A stretch of 64,000 bases of DNA from Krasilnikovia cinnamomea (GCF_004217545.1 NZ_SHKY01000001.1:248001-312000); one strand, 5' to 3'; positions 40,972 through 49,913 are shown, counted from the first letter of the stretch. Numbers and translations: made by a program. The notes: a model not told the origin generated them from the sequence alone.

Positions 40972-41304
40972 TCAGAGGTAGATGTCGACGACGGTGCCCA
41001 GGGTCACCCAGGGGTCGTGTGCGGGTTCCTCGCCGCCGCCCCGGGGCCGGTCCACGGCCGCTTCGGCGACCGCGCCGGACTCACCGCCCCGGGCCGCCGC
41101 GTCCGGGCCCGCAGCCGGAGATCCGGCGGGCGCAGATCCGGCGGCGGGAGATCCGGCGGGCGCAGATCCGGCGGGCGGAGATCCGGCGGGCGGAGATCCG
41201 GCGGGCGGAGATCCGGCGGGCGAGGAGTCGGCCGGTGCGGGGCCGGGCGCCGCGAAGCCGGGCGGTGCGGTCACCGTGGCCGGGCTGACCGATCCGATCG
41301 ACAT
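40972..41304 (-). CDS. Small repeat-rich protein with a defined C-terminal tail
   Basis: 110 aa, not recognised. The N-terminus (MSIGSVSPATVTAPP) is followed by about seven Pro-Ala-Gly-Ser pentapeptides (residues about 28-66), a charged linker, and an abrupt non-repetitive end, HDPWVTLGTVVDIYL. No signal or membrane segment. The ATG at 41304 has a very good GAAGGAGAGC site, so it is expressed. The sharp change from repeat to hydrophobic tail suggests that the tail is a docking peptide. It lies 67 nt upstream of the diacylglycerol-kinase-like gene's stop, probably in the same transcript. Confidence 0.72.
   Translation of the reverse strand: MSIGSVSPATVTAPPGFAAPGPAPADSSPAGSPPAGSPPAGSPPAGSAPAGSPAAGSAPAGSPAAGPDAAARGGESGAVAEAAVDRPRGGGEEPAHDPWVTLGTVVDIYL
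41119..41222 (-). repeat. About seven 15-nt in-frame tandem repeats
   Basis: The plus-strand unit is AGATCCGGCGGGCGN with small variations, encoding Ser-Pro-Pro-Ala-Gly type pentapeptides on the minus strand. Unit length is a multiple of three, so expansion keeps the frame. Confidence 0.85.
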
Positions 41305-41371
41305 CTGCTCTCCTTCGCGGCGGCTCCTGCCCGTACCCTTCGGTGCGCCCGCCCGGTCGCTGACGCCGTCC

Positions 41372-42274
41372 TCAGCGCAGCAACCGCAGCGCACCGGGCA
41401 CGCAGCCGACCCGCAGCGGAAGCGGCCCGACCCGCTCGCCGTCGGCGTAGCCGACGATGCCCGCCGCGGCGATGACCACCTCGCGGGCACGGTACGAGTG
41501 CACCCGCGGGTCGGTGACATGGGTGCCCTTGCGCAGCCGCGGCTTGAGCCGGGCGAGGGTGACCCGGCTTAGCGGATCCGCCACCACGACGTCGAGCAGG
41601 CCGTCGGTGGGATCGGCGTCCGGGCAGATCCGCATCCCGCCGCCGTAGCTGGCGCAATTGCCGACCGCCACCAGCACCCCGGGGAAGTGCTGTGTCCGGC
41701 CGTCGAGCTCCAGCGTGTAGGAGCGCGGACGGAGCCGGGCCAGCTCCAGCATGACGGCCAGGTCGTAGCGGCGCGGGCCGCGCGGGCGGCGCATCCGGTT
41801 GGCGCGCTCGTTGACGATGGCGTCGAACCCGGCCGCCAGCACCGCGCCGAACCAGCGGCTACGGCCGGTCGCGTCGCTCACCCGGGCGAGGTCGATCCGG
41901 GTGTGCCGCCCGTCGCGCAGGGCGGCGGCGACGGCGTCGGCCGCGATGAGGGGTACGGCGGACACGCCGACCGCCGCGGCGAAATCGTTGCCGGTGCCGG
42001 TGGGGACGACACCGAAGGCGACCGCGGTGTCCGCGACGGCCTGCAGCGCCAGGTGCACCGTGCCGTCGCCGCCGAGGGCCACCAGCGCGGCGGCGCCGTC
42101 GGCCACGGCCCGGTGACAGGCCGCCTCCGCCGCCTCGGCGGTGGGCGCGTGCAGCACCTGGACGTCGTACCCGCTGTCGCCGAGACGGCGGACGAGGCCG
42201 GGCAGCACGGCGCGGTGCCGGCCCCGGCCCGCCCCGGGGTTGGCCAGCACCGCGACGGCGTCACCGGTCACCAT
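41372..42274 (-). CDS. Diacylglycerol/lipid kinase (YegS/DagK family)
   Basis: 300 aa. The ATP-binding GGDGT motif is at residues 68-72, the N-terminal NPGAGRGR at 12-19, and GTGNDFAAAVGV near 95. These mark the DAGK catalytic family, which phosphorylates diacylglycerol or other lipids at the membrane surface. The exact lipid cannot be told. ATG 42274. A perfect stem-loop (42286-42309) separates it from tatC. Confidence 0.88.
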   Translation of the reverse strand: MVTGDAVAVLANPGAGRGRHRAVLPGLVRRLGDSGYDVQVLHAPTAEAAEAACHRAVADGAAALVALGGDGTVHLALQAVADTAVAFGVVPTGTGNDFAAAVGVSAVPLIAADAVAAALRDGRHTRIDLARVSDATGRSRWFGAVLAAGFDAIVNERANRMRRPRGPRRYDLAVMLELARLRPRSYTLELDGRTQHFPGVLVAVGNCASYGGGMRICPDADPTDGLLDVVVADPLSRVTLARLKPRLRKGTHVTDPRVHSYRAREVVIAAAGIVGYADGERVGPLPLRVGCVPGALRLLR

Positions 42275-42285
42275 CGGGGCAGCGT

Positions 42286-42309
42286 ACCGGCCGGAGGGCT
42301 CCGGCCGGT
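42286..42309. terminator. Stem-loop after tatC
   Basis: A perfect 11-bp stem with only 2 unpaired bases between the arms, so the real loop must open some pairs. No T-tract. It ends the tatAC transcript or attenuates the lipid-kinase gene. Confidence 0.5.
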
Positions 42310-42317
42310 CGAGCCCG

Positions 42318-43280
42318 CTAGGTCATGTCGTCGTAGCGTCCGTCCAGCGGCAGCGGCTTGCTGACCGGCGCGGGCAGGTCCACCGGAGCCGGTGCCTCGA
42401 TCCGGTCGGCCGCGCCCACCGCCTGGTGCTCGTCCGCCAGCGGGGAGATCGCGTCGTCGTCCAGGTCGGCGTACATCTCGCGGCCGCGGCCGCGGCGCCG
42501 GTCGTTCAGGAACGCCACACCCACCGCGAGGAAGTACAGCAGCGACATGCACGCGGCCAGCAGGGTCATGCCGAACGGACCGGGGTCCGGGGTGGCGATG
42601 GCCGCGAAGCCGAAGGACAGGAACACCACGATCCGCCACCAGCTGAGCAGCTTGCGGCCCGACACCACGCCGGTGAAGTTCAGCATCAGCAGGATCAGCG
42701 GGAACTCGAACGCCACGCCGAACAGCAGCAGCATGGTCGTCACGAAGTCGATGTACGCCGTGACCTCGAGCTGCTGCGACTCCTGGAGGACGCCCGCCTC
42801 CATGATGAAGCTGAGGCTGTGGCCGACCACGTAGTAGGCCAGCACGGCGCCGCCCATGAACAGCGGCGCGGCGATCGCCACGAACACGTACGCCCATTTG
42901 CGTTCGTGCCGGTGCAGGCCGGGGGCGACGAACGCCCAGAGCTGGTAGAGCCAGACCGGCGCCCCGATGACCAGGCCCACCCACAGCGCGATCTTCAGCT
43001 TCAGGACCAGCGAGTCGGTGGCACCCAGCGTCAGGAACCGGCACTCGGGGACGCCCGCGCTGTTGGGCACCCAGGAGCTCTTCAGCGAACAGTACGGCCC
43101 GCTGAGGACGTGGAACACCCAGTTGGCCACCAGGAAGCCGACGATCAGCCCGGCGATGATGCCCAGCGACGCCCAGAACAGGCGGTTACGCAGCTCCCGT
43201 ACGTGTTCGATCAGCGTCATGGACCCGTCGGCGGCCCGCGCGAAGCCGCTGGGCCCCCGACGGCGCAGGGTGAGAGCCAT
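42318..43280 (-). CDS. tatC: Sec-independent protein translocase TatC
   Basis: 320 aa, six membrane segments, with the conserved N-terminal block IEHVRELRNRL and the FEFPLILLML region with its Glu. TatC is the receptor for twin-arginine signal peptides in the cytoplasmic membrane. The C-terminal 65 residues after the last membrane segment are cytoplasmic and acidic. It lies 9 nt after tatA; no tatB is nearby. The starting ATG is at 43280. Confidence 0.95.
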   Translation of the reverse strand: MALTLRRRGPSGFARAADGSMTLIEHVRELRNRLFWASLGIIAGLIVGFLVANWVFHVLSGPYCSLKSSWVPNSAGVPECRFLTLGATDSLVLKLKIALWVGLVIGAPVWLYQLWAFVAPGLHRHERKWAYVFVAIAAPLFMGGAVLAYYVVGHSLSFIMEAGVLQESQQLEVTAYIDFVTTMLLLFGVAFEFPLILLMLNFTGVVSGRKLLSWWRIVVFLSFGFAAIATPDPGPFGMTLLAACMSLLYFLAVGVAFLNDRRRGRGREMYADLDDDAISPLADEHQAVGAADRIEAPAPVDLPAPVSKPLPLDGRYDDMT

Positions 43281-43289
43281 GCCGGGCGG

Positions 43290-43613
43290 TCAGCGGTCGT
43301 TGGTGCGCTGAACCGGGTCGACGATCGGCTGCTGCGGCTGCTGGTAACCCTGGGGCTGCTGCTGGAAACCCGGCTGCGGCTGCTGAGCGCCGGGCTGCTG
43401 GATCTCCGTGGGGTGCAGCGGCTGGCGGGAGTGCTGCGCGTCGGCCTTGTCCGCGACGTTGGCGTCGTCGTCCATCAGGCCCTTGGTCTCGGCCTTGATG
43501 ATCCGTAGCGACCGGCCCAGCGAGCGCGCGGCGTCCGGCAGCCGCTTCGCACCGAACAGCAGCAGGATGACGGCCGCGAAGATGAGAAGGTGCACTGGCC
43601 TGAGGGCGCCCAT
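43290..43613 (-). CDS. tatA: Sec-independent translocase TatA
   Basis: 107 aa. An N-terminal membrane helix ([19 protein letters not shown]) is followed by the hinge and an amphipathic helix ([20 protein letters not shown]). The long tail is Gln/Pro rich (residues 60-107). TatA forms the pore with TatC for folded proteins. It lies directly upstream of tatC. The first residues lack the usual acidic residue, but the fold pattern is clear. Confidence 0.93.
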   Translation of the reverse strand: MGALRPVHLLIFAAVILLLFGAKRLPDAARSLGRSLRIIKAETKGLMDDDANVADKADAQHSRQPLHPTEIQQPGAQQPQPGFQQQPQGYQQPQQPIVDPVQRTNDR

Positions 43614-43708
43614 GGTGGTGACTCCAGTCGGTTCTGACAGCGGTCCTGGCGGTTAGCAGGTCCATCGTACGTGCGGATTCTTCACATGCCCCTGGCCGGA
43701 CGACTGGT

Positions 43709-43954
43709 TTATCCGCGTCCGGCCTTGATCGCCTCGGCCCGCAGCTGCAGTTGCTCCGCCTGCTGCTGGACCTCGGCGACCGTACGCTGCAGCGTCAGCG
43801 CCTTCTCCTGCAGGCGGGCCGCCTCCTGCTGGCGCCGCTGGAGCCGCAACGCGGCCCGCTGCAGCCCGGCCAATCGGCCACCGAGGGAGAACAGGGCCGC
43901 CCCGAGGACGAACACGGCGACGATGACGACCAGGCCCCAGATCTGCCACATCAC
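43709..43954 (-). CDS. Small membrane protein with coiled coil
   Basis: 81 aa, not recognised. One membrane segment spans residues 5-25 (WGLVVIVAVFVLGAALFSL). A strongly heptad-patterned, Gln/Ala/Leu-rich helix covers residues 27-75. It starts at GTG 43954 (ATG 43951 also possible). A TAGGCT box lies 6 nt upstream, and this box includes the stop codon of pafC. It resembles septum or membrane organiser proteins in shape only. No partner is evident. Confidence 0.72.
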   Translation of the reverse strand: MMWQIWGLVVIVAVFVLGAALFSLGGRLAGLQRAALRLQRRQQEAARLQEKALTLQRTVAEVQQQAEQLQLRAEAIKAGRG

Positions 43955-43960
43955 CCGGCC

Positions 43961-43966
43961 AGCCTA
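43961..43966 (-). promoter_or_regulatory. -10 box overlapping the pafC stop codon
   Basis: TAGGCT, 6 nt before the GTG of the 81-aa gene. Its first three bases are the TAG stop of pafC, so the promoter is embedded in the 3' end of the preceding gene. Confidence 0.45.
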
Positions 43967-44962
43967 GCGGGCGGCGGGCGGCGGTGCGGGATGAGGCGCG
44001 GCGTACTGATCCAGAGCCGTCGCGGCCTGCGCGCGGATGCGGTCGACCAGCTCCGGCGGGCCGAGCACGGTGACGTCGGCGCCGAGCCCGAGCAGCAGCC
44101 GCTGCGCCCAGCCCAGATCGGTGACCCGCATCGCCACCACCCACCCGTCGCCGTCGCGGCGCACGTCCTCGACCGGGTAGTACTCCGTGATCCACCGGCC
44201 GCCGCGGCCCACCCGGACCGTGACCAGCGGCAGGTCGCCGCCCGGGTGGAACACGCCGCCGGTGAGGTCGTGCGGCACCGCCCGCGCGGGTGGCGCGGCC
44301 GGCTCGGCCAGCTCGGTGAACGCGTCGATGCGGTCGATGCGGAACAGCCGGGTCGCCTCGGCCCGCCGGCACCACGCCTCCAGGTAGCCGCGGGCGCCGA
44401 CCATGAGTACGCGCATGGGGTCGACGACGCGCTCGGTCGTCTCGTCGCGGGCCGCGGTGTAGTAGGTCAGGTGCAGCGCGCGCCCGCCCGCCACCGCCGT
44501 ACGGATCGCGTCGAGCCGTTCGGCGTTGACCGGCAGCCGCACCGCGACGGGCGCGTCGGCCAGGTCCCCGGCCGCCCCCTCGATCTTCGCGAGGGCCCGC
44601 TCGATGGCGTCCCGGTTGCCGGTGCCCGGGGTCTCGGCCAGCATCCGCAGCGCCACCACCAGGGCCAGCGCCTCGTCCTGGGTGAGCCGCAGCGGACGGT
44701 CGATGCCCGCGTCGTAGGTGATGGTGACCCGGTCACCGTCGAACGCCATGTCGATCAGATCCCCGGGGCCGTACCCGGGCAGGCCGCACACCCAGAGCAG
44801 TTCCAGGTCCTCGCGCAGCTGGCGTTCCGTGACCCCCAGGTCGGCGGCCGCCTCGGCGACCCGGATCCCCGGCCGGGCCAGCAGGTACGGCACCAGGTTG
44901 AGCAGCCGGCCGAGCCGGTCGGCCGACGCGCGGTTCGCGGGGGTGCGCGGCTGCGGCGTCAC
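43964..44962 (-). CDS. pafC: WYL-domain transcription activator subunit PafC
   Basis: 332 aa from GTG 44962: an N-terminal winged helix (SADRLGRLLNLVPYLLARPG, LGVTERQLREDL) and a WYL domain (HLTYYTAARDE, ARGYLEAWC) plus the WCX tail. PafBC activates the LexA-independent DNA-damage response in mycobacteria. It overlaps pafB by 4 nt (GTGA), giving equal amounts of the two. Cytoplasmic, DNA-binding. Confidence 0.93.
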   Translation of the reverse strand: MTPQPRTPANRASADRLGRLLNLVPYLLARPGIRVAEAAADLGVTERQLREDLELLWVCGLPGYGPGDLIDMAFDGDRVTITYDAGIDRPLRLTQDEALALVVALRMLAETPGTGNRDAIERALAKIEGAAGDLADAPVAVRLPVNAERLDAIRTAVAGGRALHLTYYTAARDETTERVVDPMRVLMVGARGYLEAWCRRAEATRLFRIDRIDAFTELAEPAAPPARAVPHDLTGGVFHPGGDLPLVTVRVGRGGRWITEYYPVEDVRRDGDGWVVAMRVTDLGWAQRLLLGLGADVTVLGPPELVDRIRAQAATALDQYAAPHPAPPPAAR

Positions 44963-45960
44963 GTCGGCACCCCCGCCGGGCGGGCGGTGCCCTCGTGCCG
45001 GGCGACGACCTCCTTGAGCTGCTGGATGACCGCCTCCCGCAGCTCCGGCGGGCCCTCGACGCGCACGTCGGAGCCGTAGCCGACCAGGGTCGCGGCCAGC
45101 CGCTCGACATCCGCGTACGCGATGGTGAGCTGGTCGCCGTCCGGGCCGGGCTCGGTGTGCTCGGCCATCCGGCGCAGCCCGGCGGCGCGGCCGGGCCGGG
45201 CCAGCACGCTCGCCCGGCCGGTGTGCACCACCGGGCCGGACCAGCGGGCGACGTGGCTGATCAGGTCGACGTCGGGGGGCGGGGTGAAGGCGCCGTCGCG
45301 GCCGGTGGCGCGGACGTTGCCGACGATCCGGGACAGCCGGAAGCACCGGGTGGCGGCGCGGTCGGAGTCGTGGCCGACCACGTACCACCGGCCCTGCCAG
45401 CAGACGACGCCCCACGGTTCGAGGTGGCGGGTGGCCGCGGTGTCGTTCTCCGGGGTCCGGTAGGCGAAGGTGACCGCGCGGCGGTCGCGGGCCGCCGCGG
45501 TCAGCGGGCCGAACGACGGGTCGACCGTCACGACGGGCTCCACCCCGAGGGTGGCCTGCGGGTCGACGTCGACGCCGGCGGCGCGCAGCTTCGCCAGGCC
45601 CGAGGAGGCGGCGGCGGCCAGCCCGGCGTGCTGCCACAGCCGGGCGGCGATGCCGACCGCGGCGGCCTCGTCCGGTTCGAGAGGGATGTCCGGCAGGGCG
45701 TACTCGCGGTGCGCGATCCGGTAGCCCGGCTCGCTGTCGAAGGCGCTGGCCGTGCCGGTCTCCAGCGGCACCCCCAGCTCGCGCAGCTCGGCCTTGTCCC
45801 GCTCGAACTTGCGCTGGAACGCCTCGTGGTCGCGCGGATCGGCCGGGTTGTGCTCGTAGCCGGGCACGGTCGCGGCGATCTGCGCGGCGGTCAGGAACCG
45901 TCGCGTGGACAGCAGACAGATCACCAGGTTCACCAGGCGCTCGGTACGGGTCCGCGACAC
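44959..45960 (-). CDS. pafB: WYL-domain transcription activator subunit PafB
   Basis: 333 aa from GTG 45960. The N-terminal domain is VSRTRTERLVNLVICLLSTR, with the helix-turn-helix region through KFERDKAELRELGVP. The WYL part holds WQGRWYVVGHDSDR and RCFRLSRIVG. It forms the PafBC activator with the next gene. The start is chosen from the TAGCGT box 7 nt upstream (leaderless); longer in-frame starts exist but would run through the divergent DUF3866 promoter region. Confidence 0.93.
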   Translation of the reverse strand: MSRTRTERLVNLVICLLSTRRFLTAAQIAATVPGYEHNPADPRDHEAFQRKFERDKAELRELGVPLETGTASAFDSEPGYRIAHREYALPDIPLEPDEAAAVGIAARLWQHAGLAAAASSGLAKLRAAGVDVDPQATLGVEPVVTVDPSFGPLTAAARDRRAVTFAYRTPENDTAATRHLEPWGVVCWQGRWYVVGHDSDRAATRCFRLSRIVGNVRATGRDGAFTPPPDVDLISHVARWSGPVVHTGRASVLARPGRAAGLRRMAEHTEPGPDGDQLTIAYADVERLAATLVGYGSDVRVEGPPELREAVIQQLKEVVARHEGTARPAGVPT

Positions 45961-45967
45961 GGCAGAA

Positions 45968-45973
45968 ACGCTA
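45968..45973 (-). promoter_or_regulatory. pafB: -10 box of the pafBC leaderless promoter
   Basis: TAGCGT on the minus strand, 7 nt before GTG 45960. The divergent DUF3866 promoter lies within the same 91-nt space. Confidence 0.5.
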
Positions 45974-46038
45974 GCAGCCTCGACGGACCTTCGCGGTACA
46001 CGCCGAGTCCGCTTCCCGGCGGCGGCACCGCCGACCGA

Positions 46039-46044
46039 TAGGTT
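46039..46044 (+). promoter_or_regulatory. -10 box of the DUF3866 promoter
   Basis: TAGGTT, 7 nt before ATG 46052; leaderless arrangement. Confidence 0.5.
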
Positions 46045-46051
46045 GGCCGCC

Positions 46052-47137
46052 ATGGTGCGCTGGCGGTCCGGGACGGTGACGAGGGTACGGCGGCGCTGGC
46101 GGGGCGCGGTCGAGCTTGAGGTACGGACCCCCGACGGGGAACTGCGGGCCCTGGCGTACCCGGACCTCACGGGCGAGCCCGAGCCGGGCGACCGGGTGCT
46201 GCTCAACGTGGGCGCCCTGGTCATGGGGCTGGGCACCGGCGGATACGCCCTGGTCGTGGCGCTGCCCGACCGGCTGCCGGGCGACCCCGCCCAGGACGGC
46301 ACCACCCGCGACGCCGGGCACCTGGTCAAGGCCCGGTACACCCCGTTGCAGCCGATCCTGCTCGGCGTCGACGAGGAGGCCTCCCCGTACCGTGCCGTCA
46401 TGGCCGCGGCCGACGGCCTCGACGCGCTGCCGGTGGTCACGGCCGACCTGCATTCCGCGCTGCCCGCGATCCTGGCCGGGGTGCGCGCCGAGCGCCCCGA
46501 CGCCCGGGTGGCGTACGTGATGACCGACGGCGGCGCGCTGCCCGCCTGGTTCTCCCGCACCCTGGACGGGCTGCGCGGGCAACTGGCGGGCACGGTGACG
46601 ACCGGGCAGGCGTTCGGCGGCGACCTGGAGGCCAGCACCGTCCACACCGGGCTGCTGGCGGCGCGGCACGTGTTACGGGCCGACGTGGCCGTGGTGGCGC
46701 AGGGGCCGGGCAACCTCGGCACCGGCACGACCTGGGGTTTCTCGGGAGTGGCGGTGGGCGAGGCGGTCAACGCCGTGGCGGCGCTGGGCGGGCGGCCGGT
46801 GGGTTCGCTGCGCGTCTCGGCCGGGGACCAGCGGTCGCGCCACCGCGGCGTCTCGCACCACAGCCTCACCGCGTACGGGCGGGTGGCGCTGGCCCCCGCC
46901 GATCTCGTGCTGCCCGAGGAGTTACCCGCCGAACTCGCGGCCGACGTGGCCGCCGCCGTGGCGCCGCTGGCCGAACGGCACCGCCTGATCCGGGTGCCGG
47001 TGGCGGGCCTGGACGAGGCGTTGCGCGCCAGCCCGGTGACCCTGTCCACGATGGGCCGCGGCCTGGACGCCGACCACGCCTACTTCCTGACCGCCGCCGC
47101 GGCGGGCCGCCACGCCGCGACCCTCGTCACCGGGTGA
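46052..47137 (+). CDS. DUF3866 family protein
   Basis: 361 aa. The pattern matches DUF3866: an N-terminal beta domain (RWRSGTVTRVRRRWRGAVEL), GLGTGGYALVVA, ARYTPLQ, DLHSALPA, and GPGNLGTGTTWGFSGVAVGEA. No membrane segment. It is conserved next to proteasome and DNA-repair genes in actinobacteria, but the function is not known to me. It is divergent from pafB and convergent with a small membrane protein, overlapping it by 11 nt. Confidence 0.82.
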   Translation: MVRWRSGTVTRVRRRWRGAVELEVRTPDGELRALAYPDLTGEPEPGDRVLLNVGALVMGLGTGGYALVVALPDRLPGDPAQDGTTRDAGHLVKARYTPLQPILLGVDEEASPYRAVMAAADGLDALPVVTADLHSALPAILAGVRAERPDARVAYVMTDGGALPAWFSRTLDGLRGQLAGTVTTGQAFGGDLEASTVHTGLLAARHVLRADVAVVAQGPGNLGTGTTWGFSGVAVGEAVNAVAALGGRPVGSLRVSAGDQRSRHRGVSHHSLTAYGRVALAPADLVLPEELPAELAADVAAAVAPLAERHRLIRVPVAGLDEALRASPVTLSTMGRGLDADHAYFLTAAAAGRHAATLVTG

Positions 47138-47369
47138 CGATCAGGTACAGCCAGCCGAGCAGGAGCAGGCCCAGCAGCGTGGCCAGCACCCAGGTGGGGA
47201 TGCGGTGACCGCCCGCCCGGTTGCGCTGGACCTCGGCGCGGATCTTCTCCTGCCGCCGCCGCACCCGGCTCCACAGCACGTCCTCGGCCGTACGCTCCGG
47301 GCGCTCGTCCGGAGCCGGCCCGGGCGGGTTCCGGTCGGATGGCTGCTGGTCGGGCGGGGGTGTGGCCAT
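47127..47369 (-). CDS. Small C-tail membrane protein
   Basis: 80 aa. A Pro-rich N-terminus and a charged helix (LWSRVRRRQEKIRAEVQRNR) precede a single membrane segment at residues 58-78 (TWVLATLLGLLLLGWLYLIV), so it is probably tail-anchored with the bulk in the cytoplasm. ATG 47369 with a modest ribosome binding site. It overlaps the DUF3866 stop. It lies 26 nt downstream of pafA and may share its transcript. Not recognised. Confidence 0.68.
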   Translation of the reverse strand: MATPPPDQQPSDRNPPGPAPDERPERTAEDVLWSRVRRRQEKIRAEVQRNRAGGHRIPTWVLATLLGLLLLGWLYLIVTR

Positions 47370-47395
47370 GGCCCGACCAGCGTATCCGTCCGCGG

Positions 47396-48754
47396 TCACA
47401 TGCTGGCGATGAGCCGTTCCACCCGCTCGTCGTACGCCCGGAACGGGTCCTTGCACAGCACGGTGCGCTGCGCCTGGTCATTCAGCTTCAGGTGCACCCA
47501 GTCGACCGTGAAGTCGCGCCGCTTCTCCTGGGCGTGCCGGATGAACTCGCCGCGCAGCCGCGCCCGGGTGGTCTGCGGCGGGGTCTCCTTCGCCTCGAAG
47601 ATCTGCAGGTCGTTGGAGACCCGGTCGATCTGTCCCCGCTTCTCCATGAGGGCGTACAGCCCGCGCCCACGCCGCACGTCGTGGTAGGCCAGGTCGAGCT
47701 GCGCGATCCGCGGGTGCGACATCTGGATCTGGTGCTTGGCCTGGTACCGCTCGATGAGCTTCAGCTTGCTCACCCAGTCGATCTCGCGGGAGACCGGGGT
47801 GAGGTCGCCGTTCTCGATCGCGTTGAGCACCCGGCCCCACAGCTCGACGACCCGCTTGGCGACCTGGTCGCCGCCGCGCCGCTCGACGAACTCGGTGGCC
47901 TTGGCCAGGTACTCCTGCTGGATCTCCAGCGCACTGACCTCCTTGTTGTTGGCCAGGCGGATCTTGCGGCGGCCGGTGATGTCGTGGCTGACCTCGCGGA
48001 TGGCCCGGATCGGGTTTTCCAGCGTCAGGTCCCGCATCACCACGCCGGCCTCGATCATGCGCAGCACGATGTCCGCGCTGCCGACCTTCAGCAGCGTCGT
48101 GACCTCGTTCATGTTGGAGTCGCCGACGATGACGTGCAGCCGGCGGTAGCGCTCCGCGTCGGCGTGCGGCTCGTCGCGGGTGTTGATGATCGGGCGGCTG
48201 CGGGTGGTGGCGCTGGAGACGCCCTCCCAGATGTGCTCGGCGCGCTGGGACAGGCAGAACACCGCGCCGCGCGGCGTCTGCAGCACCTTTCCGGCGCCGC
48301 AGATCAGCTGGCGGGTGACGAGGAACGGGATGAGGACGTCCGCGAGGCGGCCGAACTCGCCGTGCCGGCTGACGAGGTAGTTCTCGTGGCAGCCGTACGA
48401 GTTGCCGGCCGAGTCGGTGTTGTTCTTGAACAGGTAGATCTCGCCCGCGATCCCCTCGTCGTGCAGGCGCTTCTCGGCATCGACGAGCAGGCCCTCGAGG
48501 ATCCGCTCACCGGCCCGGTCGTGGGCGACCAGGTCGGTCACCGAGTCGCACTCGGGGGTGGCGTACTCGGGATGGGAGCCGACGTCGAGGTAGAGGCGGG
48601 CACCGTTGCGCAGGAAGACGTTGCTGGAGCGTCCCCAGGACACCACGCGGCGGAACAGGTAGCGGGCCACCTCGTCCGGAGAAAGCCGCCGCTGACCCCG
48701 GTAGGTGCACGTGACGCCGTACTCGGTCTCGAGGCCGAAAATTCGCCGTTCCAT
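47396..48754 (-). CDS. pafA: Pup-protein ligase PafA
   Basis: 452 aa, the normal PafA length. The N-terminal [10 protein letters not shown] carries the ATP/Mg Glu. [39 protein letters not shown] and [23 protein letters not shown] blocks match mycobacterial PafA closely. It attaches the C-terminal Glu of Pup to target Lys residues. ATG 48754 follows a TAGTGT box after 6 nt. It is separated from prcA by an NDP-sugar gene on the other strand, so it has its own transcript. Confidence 0.97.
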   Translation of the reverse strand: MERRIFGLETEYGVTCTYRGQRRLSPDEVARYLFRRVVSWGRSSNVFLRNGARLYLDVGSHPEYATPECDSVTDLVAHDRAGERILEGLLVDAEKRLHDEGIAGEIYLFKNNTDSAGNSYGCHENYLVSRHGEFGRLADVLIPFLVTRQLICGAGKVLQTPRGAVFCLSQRAEHIWEGVSSATTRSRPIINTRDEPHADAERYRRLHVIVGDSNMNEVTTLLKVGSADIVLRMIEAGVVMRDLTLENPIRAIREVSHDITGRRKIRLANNKEVSALEIQQEYLAKATEFVERRGGDQVAKRVVELWGRVLNAIENGDLTPVSREIDWVSKLKLIERYQAKHQIQMSHPRIAQLDLAYHDVRRGRGLYALMEKRGQIDRVSNDLQIFEAKETPPQTTRARLRGEFIRHAQEKRRDFTVDWVHLKLNDQAQRTVLCKDPFRAYDERVERLIASM

Positions 48755-48760
48755 GACGAA

Positions 48761-48766
48761 ACACTA
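48761..48766 (-). promoter_or_regulatory. pafA: -10 box of the pafA leaderless promoter
   Basis: TAGTGT on the minus strand, 6 nt before the pafA ATG. Confidence 0.5.
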
Positions 48767-48887
48767 GCCGCCCGAGGGGCGTCAGCGGCAGTCACAAACC
48801 GCCTCGACGCTCACAGATCCCTGAAATCACCACCACGCAGCGTGTCCGCCCGGTCGCGACGTACCGTCCGCGCGCTGGACCCGGCGG

Positions 48888-48893
48888 TAAACT
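48888..48893 (+). promoter_or_regulatory. -10 box of the dehydratase promoter
   Basis: TAAACT, 9 nt before ATG 48903. It points to ATG 48903 rather than the TTG just upstream. Confidence 0.5.
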
Positions 48894-48902
48894 GCCGCTT
48901 TG

Positions 48903-49877
48903 ATGAACCTTCTGGTGACCGGCGGTGCCGGCTTCATCGGCTCCCACTTCGTGCGGTCGGTGCTCACGGACGCGCTGGACGGCCTGGCCGGGGCCCGGGT
49001 CACGGTCATGGACAAGCTCACGTACGCGGGAAACCTCGACAACCTCGGCCCGGTCGCGCAGAGCCCGCGGCTGGACTTCGTGCCCGGCGACATCTGCGAC
49101 GCCGCGCTGGTGGATTCCACCCTCCCCGGGCACGACGCGATCGTGCATTTCGCCGCGGAGTCGCACGTCGACCGCTCCATCCTGGCGGCGGCGCCGTTCG
49201 CGGTCACCAACGTGGTGGGCACCCAGGTGCTGCTCGAGGCCGCGCTGCGCCACGGCACCGGCAGATTCGTGTACGTCTCCACCGACGAGGTCTACGGCTC
49301 GATCGACACCGGCGCCTGGGACGAGCACGCCCCCTTCGCGCCGACCTCCCCGTACGCCGCCACCAAGGCGGGCGGGGACCTGCTGGCGCTCGCCTACCAC
49401 CGCACCTACGGGCTGCCCGTGGCGGTGACCCGCAGCGCCAACAACTACGGCCCGTACCAGCATCCGGAGAAGCTGATCCCCCGGTTCGTCACGAACCTGC
49501 TGTCCGGCCGCACCGTGCCGCTATACGGCAGCGGCCTGCAGGTCCGCGACTGGGTCCACGTCGACGACCATTGCCGGGCCACGGCGCTGGTGCTGCTGCA
49601 CGGCAGGCCCGGCGAGGTGTACCACATCGGCGGCACCGCCGAGCTGTCCAACCGGGAGCTCACGGGCATGCTGCTGCGTGAATGCGGGGCCGACGAGAAG
49701 TCGGTCGTCATGGTCGCCGACCGGATGGGACACGACCAGCGGTACGCCCTCGACGACGGCAAGATCCGCCGCGAGTTGGGTTACCGCCCGCGCGTCAGCT
49801 TCGCCGAGGGCCTGCCCGCCACCGTTCGCTGGTATCGCGACAACGAGCGGTGGTGGGCTCCCTTGGTCATCGACTGA
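48903..49877 (+). CDS. dTDP-glucose 4,6-dehydratase-like SDR enzyme
   Basis: 324 aa extended short-chain dehydrogenase: NAD motif GGAGFIG at residues 7-13, HFAAESHVDRS, STDEVYGSID and the catalytic YAATK, then ANNYGPYQHPEKLIPRF. These blocks are those of RmlB/RfbB, which makes dTDP-4-keto-6-deoxyglucose. No rmlA, rmlC or rmlD gene is near, so the pathway role is unsure, and a secondary-metabolite or glycan role is possible. It interrupts the pafA-prcA spacing on the opposite strand. Confidence 0.88.
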   Translation: MNLLVTGGAGFIGSHFVRSVLTDALDGLAGARVTVMDKLTYAGNLDNLGPVAQSPRLDFVPGDICDAALVDSTLPGHDAIVHFAAESHVDRSILAAAPFAVTNVVGTQVLLEAALRHGTGRFVYVSTDEVYGSIDTGAWDEHAPFAPTSPYAATKAGGDLLALAYHRTYGLPVAVTRSANNYGPYQHPEKLIPRFVTNLLSGRTVPLYGSGLQVRDWVHVDDHCRATALVLLHGRPGEVYHIGGTAELSNRELTGMLLRECGADEKSVVMVADRMGHDQRYALDDGKIRRELGYRPRVSFAEGLPATVRWYRDNERWWAPLVID

Positions 49878-49903
49878 CGCACATCCGGCGAGGCGGGTGT
49901 GCG
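49878..49903. terminator. Stem-loop between dehydratase and prcA
   Basis: A 10-bp stem with one G-U pair (CGCACATCCG / CGGGTGTGCG) in the 36-nt convergent gap. No T-tract. Confidence 0.5.
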
Positions 49904-49913
49904 GCGCGGTCCG

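Noticed and set aside
41119..41222. CRISPR-like array
   Set aside because: The 15-nt repeats have no unique spacers and lie in frame inside a small gene.
48792..49463. Minus-strand open frame opposite the dehydratase
   Set aside because: The sense strand encodes a complete SDR enzyme with all motifs.
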